Of a stretch of DNA of 64,000 nt, positions 1-9,789 are shown one piece after another. The translations under genes were made by a program, and so were the position numbers. The notes beneath the pieces are model-generated. The model saw nothing but the letters and a program-made list of their open reading frames with translations, ran no database searches and was not told the origin of the DNA. The stretch covers positions 33,736-97,735 of the forward strand of contig JAABRM010000024.1 of the NCBI GenBank assembly GCA_011390955.1, written 5' to 3'. Source of the DNA: Oscillatoriales cyanobacterium. Lineage in GTDB: Bacteria; Cyanobacteriota; Cyanobacteriia; Cyanobacteriales; Laspinemataceae. Position 1 is the stretch's first letter; each line of letters opens with the position of its first letter.

Positions 1-2
1 AG

Positions 3-3000
3 TATGTGGCGCAACTGCAAGACCAGTCGCAGCAGTTGGTGGCGTCGGTGCGACAACAAAAAGTGTTAGCCGCTGTGATTGATAAAATTCGGCGATCGCT
101 GAATCTAGAAACCGTATTTCAAACCACCACTGAAGAAGTTCGACATTTGCTCCAAGCTGACCGAGTAGCGATTTACCGCTTCAATGCTGATTGGAGTGGG
201 GAATTTGTCATGGACTCCGTGGCCCAAGGGTGGACTTCCATTGTCCAGCAACGGTTAAATCGCCTGGGTTCGGGCAAAGTGGGCGAATGTGCCGTCAAAA
301 CCGATCCGGTAAATTTAGATGATTACCACCAATTTACCGATAGCTATATTCAAGAAACTGAAGGGGGTGAGTTTAAGCATGGGGAAATTTGTCTGGTTTG
401 CCCAGATATTTACCATGCCGGGTTTCCCTCATGCTATATCGAAACTTTGGAGCGCTATGAAGCCCGGGCTTATGCGGTGGTTTCTATTTATCAAGGGGAA
501 AAACTCTGGGGTTTATTAGCGGCTTATCAAAATTCTCAACCCCGTTATTGGCACCAGACCGATGTGAATTTTTTGCTTCAGATCGGCACGCAACTAGGAG
601 TGGCGATCCAAGAAGCAGAGTTACTCACGCAGACGCAACAGCGATCGGTGGAGTTGGAAACCGCTTTGACGACTCAATTACGCAAACGGGCAGATGAGTT
701 GGCAGAGGAGGCGCAACGAGAACGGGCTTTGGCGGAAGTGATTGAGAAGATCCGGCAAACTTTGGATTTAGATACGATTTTCCATACCGCAGCTTGCGAA
801 CTGCGGCGGCAAATGCACGCCGACCGTGTGGGGGTGTTTCGGTTTGCTTCCAATTCTTGCTATGAGGGAGAGTTTATTTCCGAAGATGTCCTGCCTCCTT
901 TTCATTCCGCATTGGCAGCCAAAGTGCGCGATCGCTGTTTTGCGGAACAGTTTGTCCACGAATATCGCCGAGGTCGGGTTCTGAGTATTCCCGACATTTA
1001 TAATGACTGCCTCAGTGATTGTCACATTAAGATTCTGGAACGGTTCCAAATTCGGGCTAATCTGATTGTGCCGGTGTTAAAAGGAGAACAACTTTGGGGT
1101 TTACTCTGCATTCATCAATGTTCCAGTCCCCGGCATTGGCAACCCAGAGAAATTGAATTTGTGCGAAAAATCGCGATTCAATTAGGGGTCGCGGTGCAAC
1201 AAGCCAAATTATTGGAACAAGCCGAACAACGGTCGGAAGCCCTGCAAGAAGCTTTGGCCCAAGTTCAAGCCCAAAAAGAACAACTCACCAGGGCGACGGA
1301 GCAAGAACGCGCCCTCGGTCAAGTGATTGATAAAATTCGCCAAACCCTAGATTTGGAAACGATTTTTCAGACTACGGCGATCGAGGTGCGGCGACTGCTG
1401 AATGCAGACCGGGTGGGAATGTTTCGCTTTGACTCTGCCATGACCCCAGAAGGGCAGGCTACAGGCAGTCAGGTTCCACCTTATTCTTGCGGGGAATTTG
1501 TGTCCGAAGACTTAATCCCCTCTTTTAGTTCCGCTTTGGCGGCCAAAATAGAGGACCATTGTTTTGGCAACCACCATGCCCTGTATTACCAACAAGGAAG
1601 AGCTTGGGCTGCCAATGATATTTATGCGGCGAATATTTCCCAGTGTCATAAGGATATTCTGGAACGGTTTCAGGTGCGGGCGAATTTGGTGGTGCCGTTG
1701 CTCAAAGGCGAAGAACTTTGGGGTTTACTTTGCATTCACCAATGTTCTGGGCCGCGAGAGTGGCAAGATTGGGAAATTGAATTTGTCAAGAAAATTGCGG
1801 TGAATTTGGGGGTGGCTTTGCAACAAGCGGAACTGCTGAACCAAGCCCAGCAGCGCTCTCAGGAGTTACAAATTGCCCTGGCCCAGGTGCAAGCGCAAAA
1901 AGAACATCAGGCGAAATTGGCTCAACAAGAACGGACTTTGGCCAGAGTAATTGAACGGATTCGTCAGACTTTGGAACTGGAAGCTATATTTAGTAGCACC
2001 ACTCAGGAAGTCCGCCAAATGCTTAACTGCGATCGCGTGGTGGTCTATCAGTTTAATCCCAACTGGAGCGGTCAATTTGTTTACGAGTCCCATTGCCAAG
2101 GCTGGAAATCTTTGTTAATTGGAGCAGACATCGATCCGGTTTGGCACGATCCCTATTTACAAGAGACTCAAGGGGGCAGATATGCCAACCACGAAACTTT
2201 TGCCATTGACGATCTCGACCGAGTGGAACTAGCCCCTTGCCACAGGGAAATTCTGGAAAGCTTTGAAGTGAAAGCGTTTGCGGTGGTGCCCGTCTTTGTC
2301 GGTGACAAGTTATGGGGTTTACTGGGAGCTTATGAGCATCAGAGTCCCCGCCATTGGGAAGACCGAGAAATTGCTTTGTTAGCCCAAGTCGCGAACCAGT
2401 TGGGCGTGGGAATTAATCAGGCAGAGTTGCTCACCCAAACCAAAACTCAGTCTCGGCAACTGCGGAGCACTCTGGCGGATCTGAGTGCGATTATTGATAA
2501 TTTGGCTGATGGGTTATTGGTGACTGATACTCGGGGTCGGATTACTCGCTTTAATCCCGCATTGCTGGCGATGTTTAATTTGCAAGGGGTGGATTTACGG
2601 GGACGACAGCTTGCAGAAAATTTTCCCCCTGAGTTGGCCCGGTTAGTGCTTCAGACGGAGCGATCGGAACAAAAAATTGTCACCGTTGATGTTGAACTAG
2701 AAAACCACCGCGCCGGTCAAGCCCTGGCCACCAGTATTGTCAAAGAAGCGGAAATGGATGAAGGGGAACAATGTCTCGGTTCGGTGATTTTAATCCGTGA
2801 TGTCACCGTTGAGCGAGAAGTCGATCGCATGAAAACCGAGTTTCTGGCTACGGTGTCCCACGAACTCCGCACCCCCCTGACTTCTGTACTAGGTTTTGCC
2901 TCGATTATTAAGGAAAAACTCGAAGAAACGATCTTACCGGGAATTGCTCCAGAGAATCGCAAGACCTTTAAAGCTACTCAACGAGTTTTGGACAATATCA

Positions 3001-3641
3001 ATATTATTGTTTCCGAGGCGGAACGCTTGACCTCTCTGATTAATGATGTGTTGGATATCGCCAAAATGGAGGCGGGTCCTATGGAATGGGATATTAAGCC
3101 CGATGACCCGGTGCAAATCCTCAAACAAGCTTTGGCGGCGACTTCCTCTTTGTTTGAAAGGCATCGGTTGCAGTTGATTCAGGAGATTCCCCCAGAATTG
3201 CCCCAGGTTTTGGTCGATCGCGATCGCATGATCCAGGTAGTGATTAATCTGATTTCCAATGCGGTGAAATTTTCTGAACAAGGCTGCGTGATCTGTGAAG
3301 CCGCCGTGCAGCCTTGCTCCCCGGACTCTTTTGCTGCCCATATTGCCCATAAATTTACCGATCCCTTTAATTTAGGAGTTTCCCTCGATGCCGAACAAGA
3401 ACTAACGATCCGCATCACGGATACGGGGATTGGTATCGCCGAAGATGACCAGAACAAAGTGTTTGAAAGGTTTAAACAAGTCGGCAATATTCTCACGAAT
3501 AAGCCGAAAGGAACGGGTTTAGGTTTACCCATCTGCAAACAAATCGTGGAACACCACGGGGGTCGCATTTGGGTCGAAAGTAAACTCGGATTAGGCAGCA
3601 CTTTTTCTTTCACGATCCCCATTGTCAAGCAGCGGAACTAA
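3..3641 (+). CDS. Multi-GAF (cyanobacteriochrome-like) sensor histidine kinase, 5' end outside window
   Basis: Membrane-free hybrid-type photosensor candidate. The frame is open through base 3, so the GTG at 6 is probably internal and the true start lies upstream. Numbering from that GTG, there are four GAF domains (about 28-205, 245-405, 440-640, 655-815) separated by Gln/Glu-rich helical linkers, a PAS domain (about 830-945), a HisKA domain with the phospho-acceptor in SHELRTP (His952), and a HATPase domain (about 1065-1205) with GTGLGLPI. GAF2, GAF3 and GAF4 carry a Cys-His pair (Cys339, Cys547, Cys745) followed by the RANLVVP...LWGLL signature of bilin-binding cyanobacteriochrome GAFs. 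GAF1 has Cys143-Tyr144 instead. It likely autophosphorylates in response to light and passes phosphate to a receiver such as the one about 340 bp downstream. Chromophore binding is inferred; the kinase call is firm. Confidence 0.9.
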   Translation, partial: YVAQLQDQSQQLVASVRQQKVLAAVIDKIRRSLNLETVFQTTTEEVRHLLQADRVAIYRFNADWSGEFVMDSVAQGWTSIVQQRLNRLGSGKVGECAVKTDPVNLDDYHQFTDSYIQETEGGEFKHGEICLVCPDIYHAGFPSCYIETLERYEARAYAVVSIYQGEKLWGLLAAYQNSQPRYWHQTDVNFLLQIGTQLGVAIQEAELLTQTQQRSVELETALTTQLRKRADELAEEAQRERALAEVIEKIRQTLDLDTIFHTAACELRRQMHADRVGVFRFASNSCYEGEFISEDVLPPFHSALAAKVRDRCFAEQFVHEYRRGRVLSIPDIYNDCLSDCHIKILERFQIRANLIVPVLKGEQLWGLLCIHQCSSPRHWQPREIEFVRKIAIQLGVAVQQAKLLEQAEQRSEALQEALAQVQAQKEQLTRATEQERALGQVIDKIRQTLDLETIFQTTAIEVRRLLNADRVGMFRFDSAMTPEGQATGSQVPPYSCGEFVSEDLIPSFSSALAAKIEDHCFGNHHALYYQQGRAWAANDIYAANISQCHKDILERFQVRANLVVPLLKGEELWGLLCIHQCSGPREWQDWEIEFVKKIAVNLGVALQQAELLNQAQQRSQELQIALAQVQAQKEHQAKLAQQERTLARVIERIRQTLELEAIFSSTTQEVRQMLNCDRVVVYQFNPNWSGQFVYESHCQGWKSLLIGADIDPVWHDPYLQETQGGRYANHETFAIDDLDRVELAPCHREILESFEVKAFAVVPVFVGDKLWGLLGAYEHQSPRHWEDREIALLAQVANQLGVGINQAELLTQTKTQSRQLRSTLADLSAIIDNLADGLLVTDTRGRITRFNPALLAMFNLQGVDLRGRQLAENFPPELARLVLQTERSEQKIVTVDVELENHRAGQALATSIVKEAEMDEGEQCLGSVILIRDVTVEREVDRMKTEFLATVSHELRTPLTSVLGFASIIKEKLEETILPGIAPENRKTFKATQRVLDNINIIVSEAERLTSLINDVLDIAKMEAGPMEWDIKPDDPVQILKQALAATSSLFERHRLQLIQEIPPELPQVLVDRDRMIQVVINLISNAVKFSEQGCVICEAAVQPCSPDSFAAHIAHKFTDPFNLGVSLDAEQELTIRITDTGIGIAEDDQNKVFERFKQVGNILTNKPKGTGLGLPICKQIVEHHGGRIWVESKLGLGSTFSFTIPIVKQRN

Positions 3642-3651
3642 CAAAATCCCT

Positions 3652-3766
3652 GGTCAACAAATAACAAATAACCAATCACCAACAATCAACAACGAACAAC
3701 TAATAACCAACAACCAACAACAACCAACAACCAACAACCAACAACCAACAACCAACAACCACCAAC
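3652..3766. repeat. CAACCAA-type short tandem repeat
   Basis: Directly after the kinase stop codon the sequence becomes a run of AACAACCAACAACCAA-like heptamer/hexamer units, purine-rich on this strand with almost no G. This is the type of short tandemly repeated repetitive sequence seen in filamentous cyanobacteria. It fills about a third of the gap before the receiver gene. No coding or terminator signal is visible in the rest of the 336-bp gap. Confidence 0.8.
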
Positions 3767-3977
3767 ATTATTTGGTTACAGATTGATTTAAGTATCTAGT
3801 GGTTGATCCCTAAATATAATAAAATACTGCATGAGGTCTTTTGTTTGGCCAACCAGAGTAAGTTTACTCGGTTGTCCTGGTGGCAGGTCAATTCTGTCAA
3901 TCCCGAAAATGCGCGATCGCGTAGCTCAGGCGAGGGAATCGGCCCTAAATTTATTATCCAGCCAATTTTATGCATAA

Positions 3978-4364
3978 ATGATGAACAAAAAAGTCTTAAT
4001 CGTTGATGATGAACCAAATATCCTCATCTTGATGGAACAAGCCCTAGAAAAACTAGAGGAAGAAAACGATGTAGAATTACTCACCGCTAAAAACGGTTTA
4101 GAAGCCTTGGAAATCATTAAAAGCGAAAAACCTGATTTAGTCTTCTTAGATGTAATGATGCCTAAAATGAGTGGATTAGAAGTTTGCGATACGGTGAAAA
4201 ATAAATTAGCTATGCAGAATATCTATATCATTATGTTGACCGCGAAAGGTCAAGAATTTGACAAACAAAGCGGGATTGCCGTAGGTGCAGATTTGTACAT
4301 GACTAAACCATTCCGCCCCAAAGAAGTTCTACAAAAATCCCGCGAAGTTTTAGGATTATTATAG
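3978..4364 (+). CDS. CheY-like response regulator (receiver domain only)
   Basis: A stand-alone receiver of 128 residues (or 127 from the second ATG at 3981). It has all the landmarks of the fold: the acidic pair Asp10-Asp11, the phospho-acceptor Asp58 in LDVMMPK, Thr88 in MLTAKG and Lys110 in MTKPF. There is no output domain, so it must act by protein contact, as CheY or PatA/PilG-type regulators do. It lies just downstream of the multi-GAF histidine kinase on the same strand, so the kinase is the obvious phosphodonor, although the 336-bp spacer argues against tight cotranscription. The next gene is a diguanylate cyclase, which gives a plausible light-to-c-di-GMP cluster; this link is inference. 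Confidence 0.92.
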   Translation: MMNKKVLIVDDEPNILILMEQALEKLEEENDVELLTAKNGLEALEIIKSEKPDLVFLDVMMPKMSGLEVCDTVKNKLAMQNIYIIMLTAKGQEFDKQSGIAVGADLYMTKPFRPKEVLQKSREVLGLL

Positions 4365-4964
4365 CCATGAATGCTTCGGGATATCATTCATTACCGACGG
4401 GTGCGGAGCCAAGATTTTTCCTGTTTTAATGCTATTAATGGTAAATTAGCGGCGCTCTCTGATGCAAAAATCCCTGGTTGACTGAAAAATCAATAAATTT
4501 CTCAGATAAATTATCAGATAAATTAATTATTATTCATGGAATCCTCTGATTCACCAATAAGTCCCTGGGGGCAATCTATTGATAAATCAGTTATGAATTA
4601 TTAGAAATCCTGAACCCGATCGATCTGGTTTAAAATTGGTTAGCCAAATTAACTAGATCCAAATTACTACCAATGCCCAATTTGAGAGTATAATTGGAGT
4701 TTAAGCATTAGTCGGAGATGCCCATGCTCAATTAAACGGCGCTTTGGTACTGATGAACCAGCAGCAATCCGCCGATCTGCTTTCAGAAATCATCTGAATT
4801 TTGAGCCATGACATTATAAGGCACTTAGCCTGAAAAAACTGCTACAAATCCTATTTAAATTTCTTGAAATAATTGTTTGAGCCAAATTTATTTTTAGGTT
4901 TTTGTCGATAATTATTTACTCAATAGTCACTTATTCCCTGAAAAGATGAAATATGAGGAATTAG
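4365..4964. other. 600-bp gene-free gap, possibly holding a decayed gene
   Basis: No intact reading frame is supported here. The sequence is AT-rich with scattered stops. A short frame at about 4707-4796 reads as a plausible protein fragment (GDAHAQLNGALVLMNQQ then a stop), which may be a remnant of a lost gene between the receiver and the GGDEF gene. No tRNA, terminator or repeat was recognised. Confidence 0.35.
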
Positions 4965-6335
4965 ATGATTCATATTAATCTAAAAAAACTGATTTCTAAG
5001 CCTGATATTTCATTAGCGATGAAAAACCTGGTGGCAGCCTTAGATCCTAACATTGCGATTTGGGATGCCAAAGGAACCATCCTAATTGGAAATGCCAATT
5101 CCCTAGAACATCTCTCACAAAAATATCCGATTAAAACGGCTTCAGAAATTGTTGGCTGGGTGACTGGATCGGAAAAAGCTGAGTTATTCGTCCAGATTAT
5201 CAGTTATATTGCCAATCAAGAATTAGAAAAGAAAACTCTCGCTATTGAAACTTTGGAAAAATACGAAGAGATCAACTTTTTGTATGAGATTTCCAGTAAA
5301 TTTGCGGTTTGTGTGGGGATTAAAGAGATTATTGAATTCGTGATTTCTGAAGCGCAGAAACTTATCGGGGGAACCAATGTTTCTGTGATGTTAATTAATG
5401 AAGAAACGAAAAAACTTGAGATTATTGCCGCACGGGGTCAAGAAAATAACCAAAAAACTGTGATGGAAGCAGGGGTGGGGATTGCCGGTCATGTTTTAGC
5501 CTCTGGTGAAGCAGAAATTGTCAATGATGTGGACTCAGATCCGAGATATATTCCCGGTGAAAATCAAATTAATTCTTTATTATGTGCCCCTTTAATTGCA
5601 GCTAGTGGCACCCTGGGAGTAATTAATATTAGTAATGCCAATCCTACCCACTATACCGCTCAGGATTTAAAACGATTTAAAGCTCTCGCTGCCCCAGCGG
5701 CAGTGGCGATTGAAAATGCCCGCTTATATGAACAACTTAGGGAATATTCGCGGAATTTAGAGCAACAAGTAGCTCAACGAACCGCCCAACTGGAAAGAGC
5801 GAATCAGGAATTACAACGCCTTGCTAGTTTAGATGGTTTAACCCAAGTAGGCAACCGCCGCCGTTTTGATGAGTATCTGATGGAGAATTGGCAGCGGTTA
5901 ATTAATGAGATTGCGCCGATGTCTTTAATTATGTGTGATGTGGACTGTTTTAAAAGTTATAATGATAGTTATGGCCATCTGATGGGCGATGATTGTTTAC
6001 AACGAATCGCGAAAGCCATTACCTGTGCGGTGAAACATCCAGCCTATTTAGTTGCCCGCTATGGAGGAGAAGAGTTTGCGATCGTTTTGCCGAATACCAG
6101 TGCTAGAGGCGGGATGTATATTGCGGAGACGATTAAGATTGAAATTGAATGGCTAAAAATTCCGCATATTCAATCCAGCGTGAGTAAATATGTGACGGTG
6201 AGTATGGGGGTTTCTAGTACCATTCCTTCGGAGCAATATTCCCCACAGGATTTAATTGCAGCGGCGGATATTGCTCTTTATGAAGCGAAAAATCAGGGGC
6301 GCGATCGCATTGTATTTCAGGCGCTCCCTGATTAA
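4965..6335 (+). CDS. GAF-GGDEF diguanylate cyclase
   Basis: A soluble 456-residue protein that should make cyclic di-GMP from two GTP. The first 110 residues are a PAS-like or linker region without a clear family. A GAF domain follows at about 115-255 (VGIAGHVLASGE and the closing AAPAAVAIENARLYEQL), then a coiled coil (about 256-285, LEQQVAQRTAQLERAN) and a GGDEF domain at about 286-450. The active-site motif is GGEEF at residues 367-371, so catalysis is expected. The position of the usual RxxD inhibitory site, five residues before GGEEF, reads HPAY, so product feedback inhibition is probably absent. The start ATG follows GGAATTAG. It sits downstream of the kinase and receiver genes on the same strand. 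Confidence 0.93.
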   Translation: MIHINLKKLISKPDISLAMKNLVAALDPNIAIWDAKGTILIGNANSLEHLSQKYPIKTASEIVGWVTGSEKAELFVQIISYIANQELEKKTLAIETLEKYEEINFLYEISSKFAVCVGIKEIIEFVISEAQKLIGGTNVSVMLINEETKKLEIIAARGQENNQKTVMEAGVGIAGHVLASGEAEIVNDVDSDPRYIPGENQINSLLCAPLIAASGTLGVINISNANPTHYTAQDLKRFKALAAPAAVAIENARLYEQLREYSRNLEQQVAQRTAQLERANQELQRLASLDGLTQVGNRRRFDEYLMENWQRLINEIAPMSLIMCDVDCFKSYNDSYGHLMGDDCLQRIAKAITCAVKHPAYLVARYGGEEFAIVLPNTSARGGMYIAETIKIEIEWLKIPHIQSSVSKYVTVSMGVSSTIPSEQYSPQDLIAAADIALYEAKNQGRDRIVFQALPD

Positions 6336-6454
6336 TCTGATGGACTGTTTGATTTAGTCAAGCAAAATCGTCATTTTATCAAACTCTTTTAGCTTTATCT
6401 TGGCTTTATCTTAGATCATTTACAAAAATTTATGCAACAATAAGTATTTATATT

Positions 6455-6519
6455 GTAGGGTGGGCAAAAGTCCACCATCATATATGGTAGGGTGGGGTGA
6501 ATATTTTTGCCCACCCTAC
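6455..6519. repeat. GTAGGGTGGGCAAAA inverted repeat
   Basis: Two perfect 15-bp inverted arms, GTAGGGTGGGCAAAA at 6455-6469 and its complement at 6505-6519, surround a 35-bp centre that holds another partial copy (GGTAGGGTGGGGTG). It lies between the convergent diguanylate cyclase and the 183-residue gene. The arm sequence is typical of a dispersed cyanobacterial repeat and could also fold as a bidirectional terminator. Confidence 0.7.
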
Positions 6520-6532
6520 GAATGTTAGGGGC

Positions 6533-7084
6533 TTATTCAAGATAACTTTTGATCTGACGTTTGACGATGATGATTGGCGTCAGAGTCATCACCGATCCGA
6601 TTAAGGAAATCGAGAAAATCACCGTTTCAAAAAAATTCGGATTATCGGTATATTCTCCCCGGTATTTTACCCTTTCGGCAATGGCTGGATCCTCGATCGA
6701 AGCTACTGGCTGATGCTCATCAACCAAGGAATTTATCAACGGTTCTACACCCATCTCATCGTTAGTCACCGCAGCTATCCCGAAGGTAATTGCCATCTTT
6801 AGATTATCTGTTTGAGCATCTTTTTGAGCATCTGGTTGAGGTTCTTTTAATTGACCTAAGCTAATCAAATTCTCTCCAGAAATTATCCCGATTTGATTGG
6901 GAACTATCTTGACCGATAACATTTTTTCTAAATGCCGAGAGTCAAAATTTACCGCCCCCGCTATGGCAGGATTTTCCGCCGATACAGTCAATAAACTTAA
7001 AGTGGTTGTCGCCAACGTTGCCAGTTTTATTGCCAGTTTTATTGCCGGTTTTATTGCCAGTTTTCTTTTTAGCCCAGGTTGCAT
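6533..7084 (-). CDS. Small exported/membrane protein of unknown function
   Basis: I do not recognise this 183-residue protein. The N-terminus is basic and then hydrophobic (LATLATTTLSLLTVSA followed by small residues), which fits a signal peptide cleaved near residue 40. A second hydrophobic segment near the C-terminus (about 150-175, FSISLIGSVMTLTPIIIV) is followed by KRQIK, so a periplasmic domain with a C-terminal anchor is likely. The lysine-rich leader is encoded by four near-identical 12-bp units (7018-7064), giving a KLAI/KPAI repeat; the true start may be later than the first ATG. Its neighbours are signalling genes, but nothing ties it to them. Confidence 0.5.
   Translation of the reverse strand: MQPGLKRKLAIKPAIKLAIKLATLATTTLSLLTVSAENPAIAGAVNFDSRHLEKMLSVKIVPNQIGIISGENLISLGQLKEPQPDAQKDAQTDNLKMAITFGIAAVTNDEMGVEPLINSLVDEHQPVASIEDPAIAERVKYRGEYTDNPNFFETVIFSISLIGSVMTLTPIIIVKRQIKSYLE
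7018..7064. repeat. 12-bp tandem repeat inside the leader of the 183-residue gene
   Basis: The unit TTTTATTGCCAG occurs four times with one or two substitutions. On the minus strand it encodes repeated Lys-Leu-Ala-Ile type tetrapeptides at the start of the predicted signal peptide, so copy number would change leader length in steps of four residues. Confidence 0.75.
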
Positions 7085-7644
7085 TTCTTTCTTATACCTT
7101 AATCTTTCAGGAAAAAATATTTATTTGCTCTGATTTCGTTTCCGCGAGCCAAGGCTATGGTTGTAAATGCACGACGTTTTATATCAGCTTTAGGTGAATT
7201 GTTACTTACTGTAATAAAAAAAGTCAAGTTCCAGTCATCAAAATGATGATTTTATGAATTTTTGATAAATTAGCTAAAATATAGTTGACGTTTTTAATTT
7301 TTTATGGTAATGATTTCCCCGATACCTAGGGACGATTCAGGAATGACCCGTATATATGGGCATATCGGTAGGAAATGATTTTTCCCTTCTCTTCCGTTTT
7401 TTCCCGTTGACCAAGGAAATGGTAAAACAACGCCCCTGGTTTGCCAACTGCCCCAGACTTTGATCGAAAAACTAGAAATTCCGGATCTAGGCTGAAAATA
7501 CCGTCAAGAGTGGTATTGATGGGGTTTTTTGCCAGCATTTTTATTAAATTATCATTAAATTTACGATAATGTGTGAATTTAATCACCCAATTTTCTAAAA
7601 AATTTGCCATGATATAAGTAGGACAAAATTACAGGAGAGGCAAA

Positions 7645-7764
7645 ATGAACCACTCACCAGTAGACAACGAAAAAGACAAAACTTTTCCCCTGCATAAATT
7701 TCTGCAAAAATTTATCCATCCCTCCAGGAAAAAAACCCCCAAGAATGAAACACAGCGTCTCTGA
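7645..7764 (+). CDS. Candidate 39-residue small protein
   Basis: A short frame starts at an ATG preceded by AGGAGAGG five bases upstream, one of the better ribosome binding sites in the window, and ends in TGA at 7762. The product is very basic and hydrophilic, with PLHKFLQKFIHP in the middle and RKKTPKN near the end. A strong hairpin with a T-run (7843-7882) lies 80 bp downstream on the same strand, as expected for a short transcription unit. Longer frames on the opposite strand here (7326-7610, 7629-7919) lack recognisable features. Function unknown; the case rests on the ribosome binding site and the terminator only. Confidence 0.4.
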   Translation: MNHSPVDNEKDKTFPLHKFLQKFIHPSRKKTPKNETQRL

Positions 7765-7842
7765 ATTGCTCGACTTTTTCTCCGGTTATTGCGTAAAACG
7801 ATCGCCCCTGGGTTGACCAGGATCGGAACACAGATATGAAGC

Positions 7843-7882
7843 AACCCCGATCTCAGCAAGGCAATGGAATCGGGGTTTTTCT
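7843..7882 (+). terminator. Intrinsic terminator
   Basis: Nine-base stem AACCCCGAT (7843-7851) pairing with ATCGGGGTT (7869-7877) and followed by further T residues. It closes the region that holds the small candidate gene at 7645 and isolates the chemotaxis-type gene downstream. Confidence 0.65.
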
Positions 7883-8174
7883 TGACTTTTTCCCCTGGAT
7901 CCCATGAATCCCCCAGCAAATTTTTTTAAACTCAAATTATCGGAGTGCTTTACTTCAGTCAACCCATTGGGTTTTTTTACAAAACTTTAAAACTTTTTTT
8001 TTGGAAAAATAGTATAATACAAGATCGGAATCCAGGGTTTCTTAACGTTTAAGCTTCTTCACAATTTTAACGTTTGCTCAGACAGCCCCGCTTAAATGAA
8101 CAGATGAGTTTTTGACAGGTTCAAGGTTATTTACTCTAGAAAAATATTTTTCAGGCAATTTCAGAGGAAATGTT

Positions 8175-9590
8175 ATGCTGAATTTGACTCAGTTTCGGAT
8201 CCGGTGGCTAATTGTCATCGGCTACTCAGTTCCCATTCTTTTATTGCTACTATCGACTTATTTGATTCAAGGAAGCGTTCAAAGGGCATCTCGTGCAGTG
8301 AGTGAACTGGATGCCTACAATGTCGTTGAAAAACAAGGGGATGAAGTTGCTTTTGCGGTAGAACACTTACGAGTGGTGATTCGTTGTTATATGCTGGATC
8401 CGAATGCAAAAATTTTACAGGAATTAAAACAAAATATTCAACTGTATCACAATTTAGCGGCAGCCTACCAAGCTAAGATTCAAAATTCGGAACAACAAAA
8501 AATATTTACTCAATATAAGAGCAAGATAGATGCAGAGATCGTATTTGTGGAAACCGAATTAATTCCTTTGATTAATCAAGGAAAAATCGCCGAATCTCGC
8601 CAAAAATGGCATCAAGAATACTATGGAGAGATTCAGAATGACCTGGAAACGTTGATGGGTCAGTTTCGAGAAACCGGGGACATTACATACGCAGAGATAA
8701 AACAAGAACAAGATACCGCATTAAGTCAGATAGATCCACTGATTTGGCAAGTGACGGCTGCCTCTGTAATCGTGGCGATCGCTACAGGTTTTTTGATTAT
8801 TTCTGTTTTGATCCAACGCTTGAATCAAGAAGCGATCGCGATCGCTTCTTCTTGTTCGCAAATTGCCGAAACGTTCACGGAACAAGACCGGACTGCTAGT
8901 GAGCAAGCTTCGTCCGTTAATGAAACAACAATTAGTATTGAACAGTTGCGGCGATCGGCAGAAAAATCCGCTCTGCAAGCCGAATCTGCCGCCGTGGGTG
9001 CGCGTCAGATATTACACTTGGCCAGCGGCGATCGGGAACATTCAGAAAATGGCAACGGAACCGTTTGTTTACAAAAAGCTTCAGAGGAAATTGCGGACAA
9101 AGTGCAGTCTTTGAGCGAAGAACTCAATCAAATTTATCGGATTACCAATGTAGTGACGGAATTAGCCAGTCAAACGAATATGCTGGCACTCAATGCCGCA
9201 GTGGAAGCGGTTCGCTCTGGAGATCAAGGAAGAGGATTTGCCGTTTTAGCCACAGAAATTCGTAAACTGGCTGATGAAAGTCGCAAGGCTTCTGAACGAA
9301 TTAATCAGTTAATTGAGAATCTGCAAAAATCGGCCAATTCTACGGTGAATATCACAGAAAAAGGCACCCAGGCGGTAGAAAATATGGTCACGGCGATTAA
9401 TGATATTTCTGGAAATGTGCAAGAGATTGCTTCAAATGTTCAGGAGCAAGCCAGTGCCATCAATCAAATTATGATTGCCATGAATACGATTAATACAGGA
9501 GTTCAACAAACCTCTAGCAGAATTAGTCAAACGAAATTGGGGATTGAACAACTGGATCAAACGGCGCAACATTTGAAAGCTTTGGTTTAG
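8175..9590 (+). CDS. Methyl-accepting chemotaxis protein
   Basis: A membrane chemoreceptor of 471 residues from the ATG at 8175, which I prefer to the TTG at 8112 because AGAGGAAA sits just upstream and the first transmembrane helix ([19 protein letters not shown]) then begins near residue 11. A four-helix-bundle sensor region (about 35-195) is followed by a second transmembrane helix (about 200-222, [21 protein letters not shown]). The cytoplasmic coiled coil contains the conserved hairpin tip, with [20 protein letters not shown] and [16 protein letters not shown] at about 335-375. No HAMP domain is obvious. The tip would contact a CheA/CheW-type complex, probably for phototaxis or gliding control. 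No che genes are adjacent. Confidence 0.93.
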   Translation: MLNLTQFRIRWLIVIGYSVPILLLLLSTYLIQGSVQRASRAVSELDAYNVVEKQGDEVAFAVEHLRVVIRCYMLDPNAKILQELKQNIQLYHNLAAAYQAKIQNSEQQKIFTQYKSKIDAEIVFVETELIPLINQGKIAESRQKWHQEYYGEIQNDLETLMGQFRETGDITYAEIKQEQDTALSQIDPLIWQVTAASVIVAIATGFLIISVLIQRLNQEAIAIASSCSQIAETFTEQDRTASEQASSVNETTISIEQLRRSAEKSALQAESAAVGARQILHLASGDREHSENGNGTVCLQKASEEIADKVQSLSEELNQIYRITNVVTELASQTNMLALNAAVEAVRSGDQGRGFAVLATEIRKLADESRKASERINQLIENLQKSANSTVNITEKGTQAVENMVTAINDISGNVQEIASNVQEQASAINQIMIAMNTINTGVQQTSSRISQTKLGIEQLDQTAQHLKALV

Positions 9591-9708
9591 ATTTGTCTTT
9601 TAGCTATTCTCCCTGGGGTTTCTTCCCTAAAAAATCAAGTAATTCTTGTTTCAATTGTGCCAAATCCTGCGGTTAATCCATCGGGTTTCACTCATCTTTT
9701 GGGTAGAG

Positions 9709-9778
9709 AACCCAGAAACCGGGTTTGTTTTTTGGCGATCGCACTTAACTTAGGAATCCGAACCAGAAACCCGGTTTA
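9709..9778. repeat. GAAACCGGGTTT palindromic repeat pair
   Basis: One forward (CCAGAAACCGGGTTTG) and one inverted (CCAGAAACCCGGTTTA) copy of the dispersed palindrome lie between the chemoreceptor and the oxidoreductase stop codon, spaced about 50 bp as in the large arrays elsewhere in the window. Confidence 0.85.
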
Positions 9779-9789
9779 TTATGGGTAAT

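Noticed and set aside
7326..7919. Minus-strand frames of 94 and 96 codons
   Set aside because: No family features, no good ribosome binding site, and the second overlaps the better-supported small plus-strand gene.
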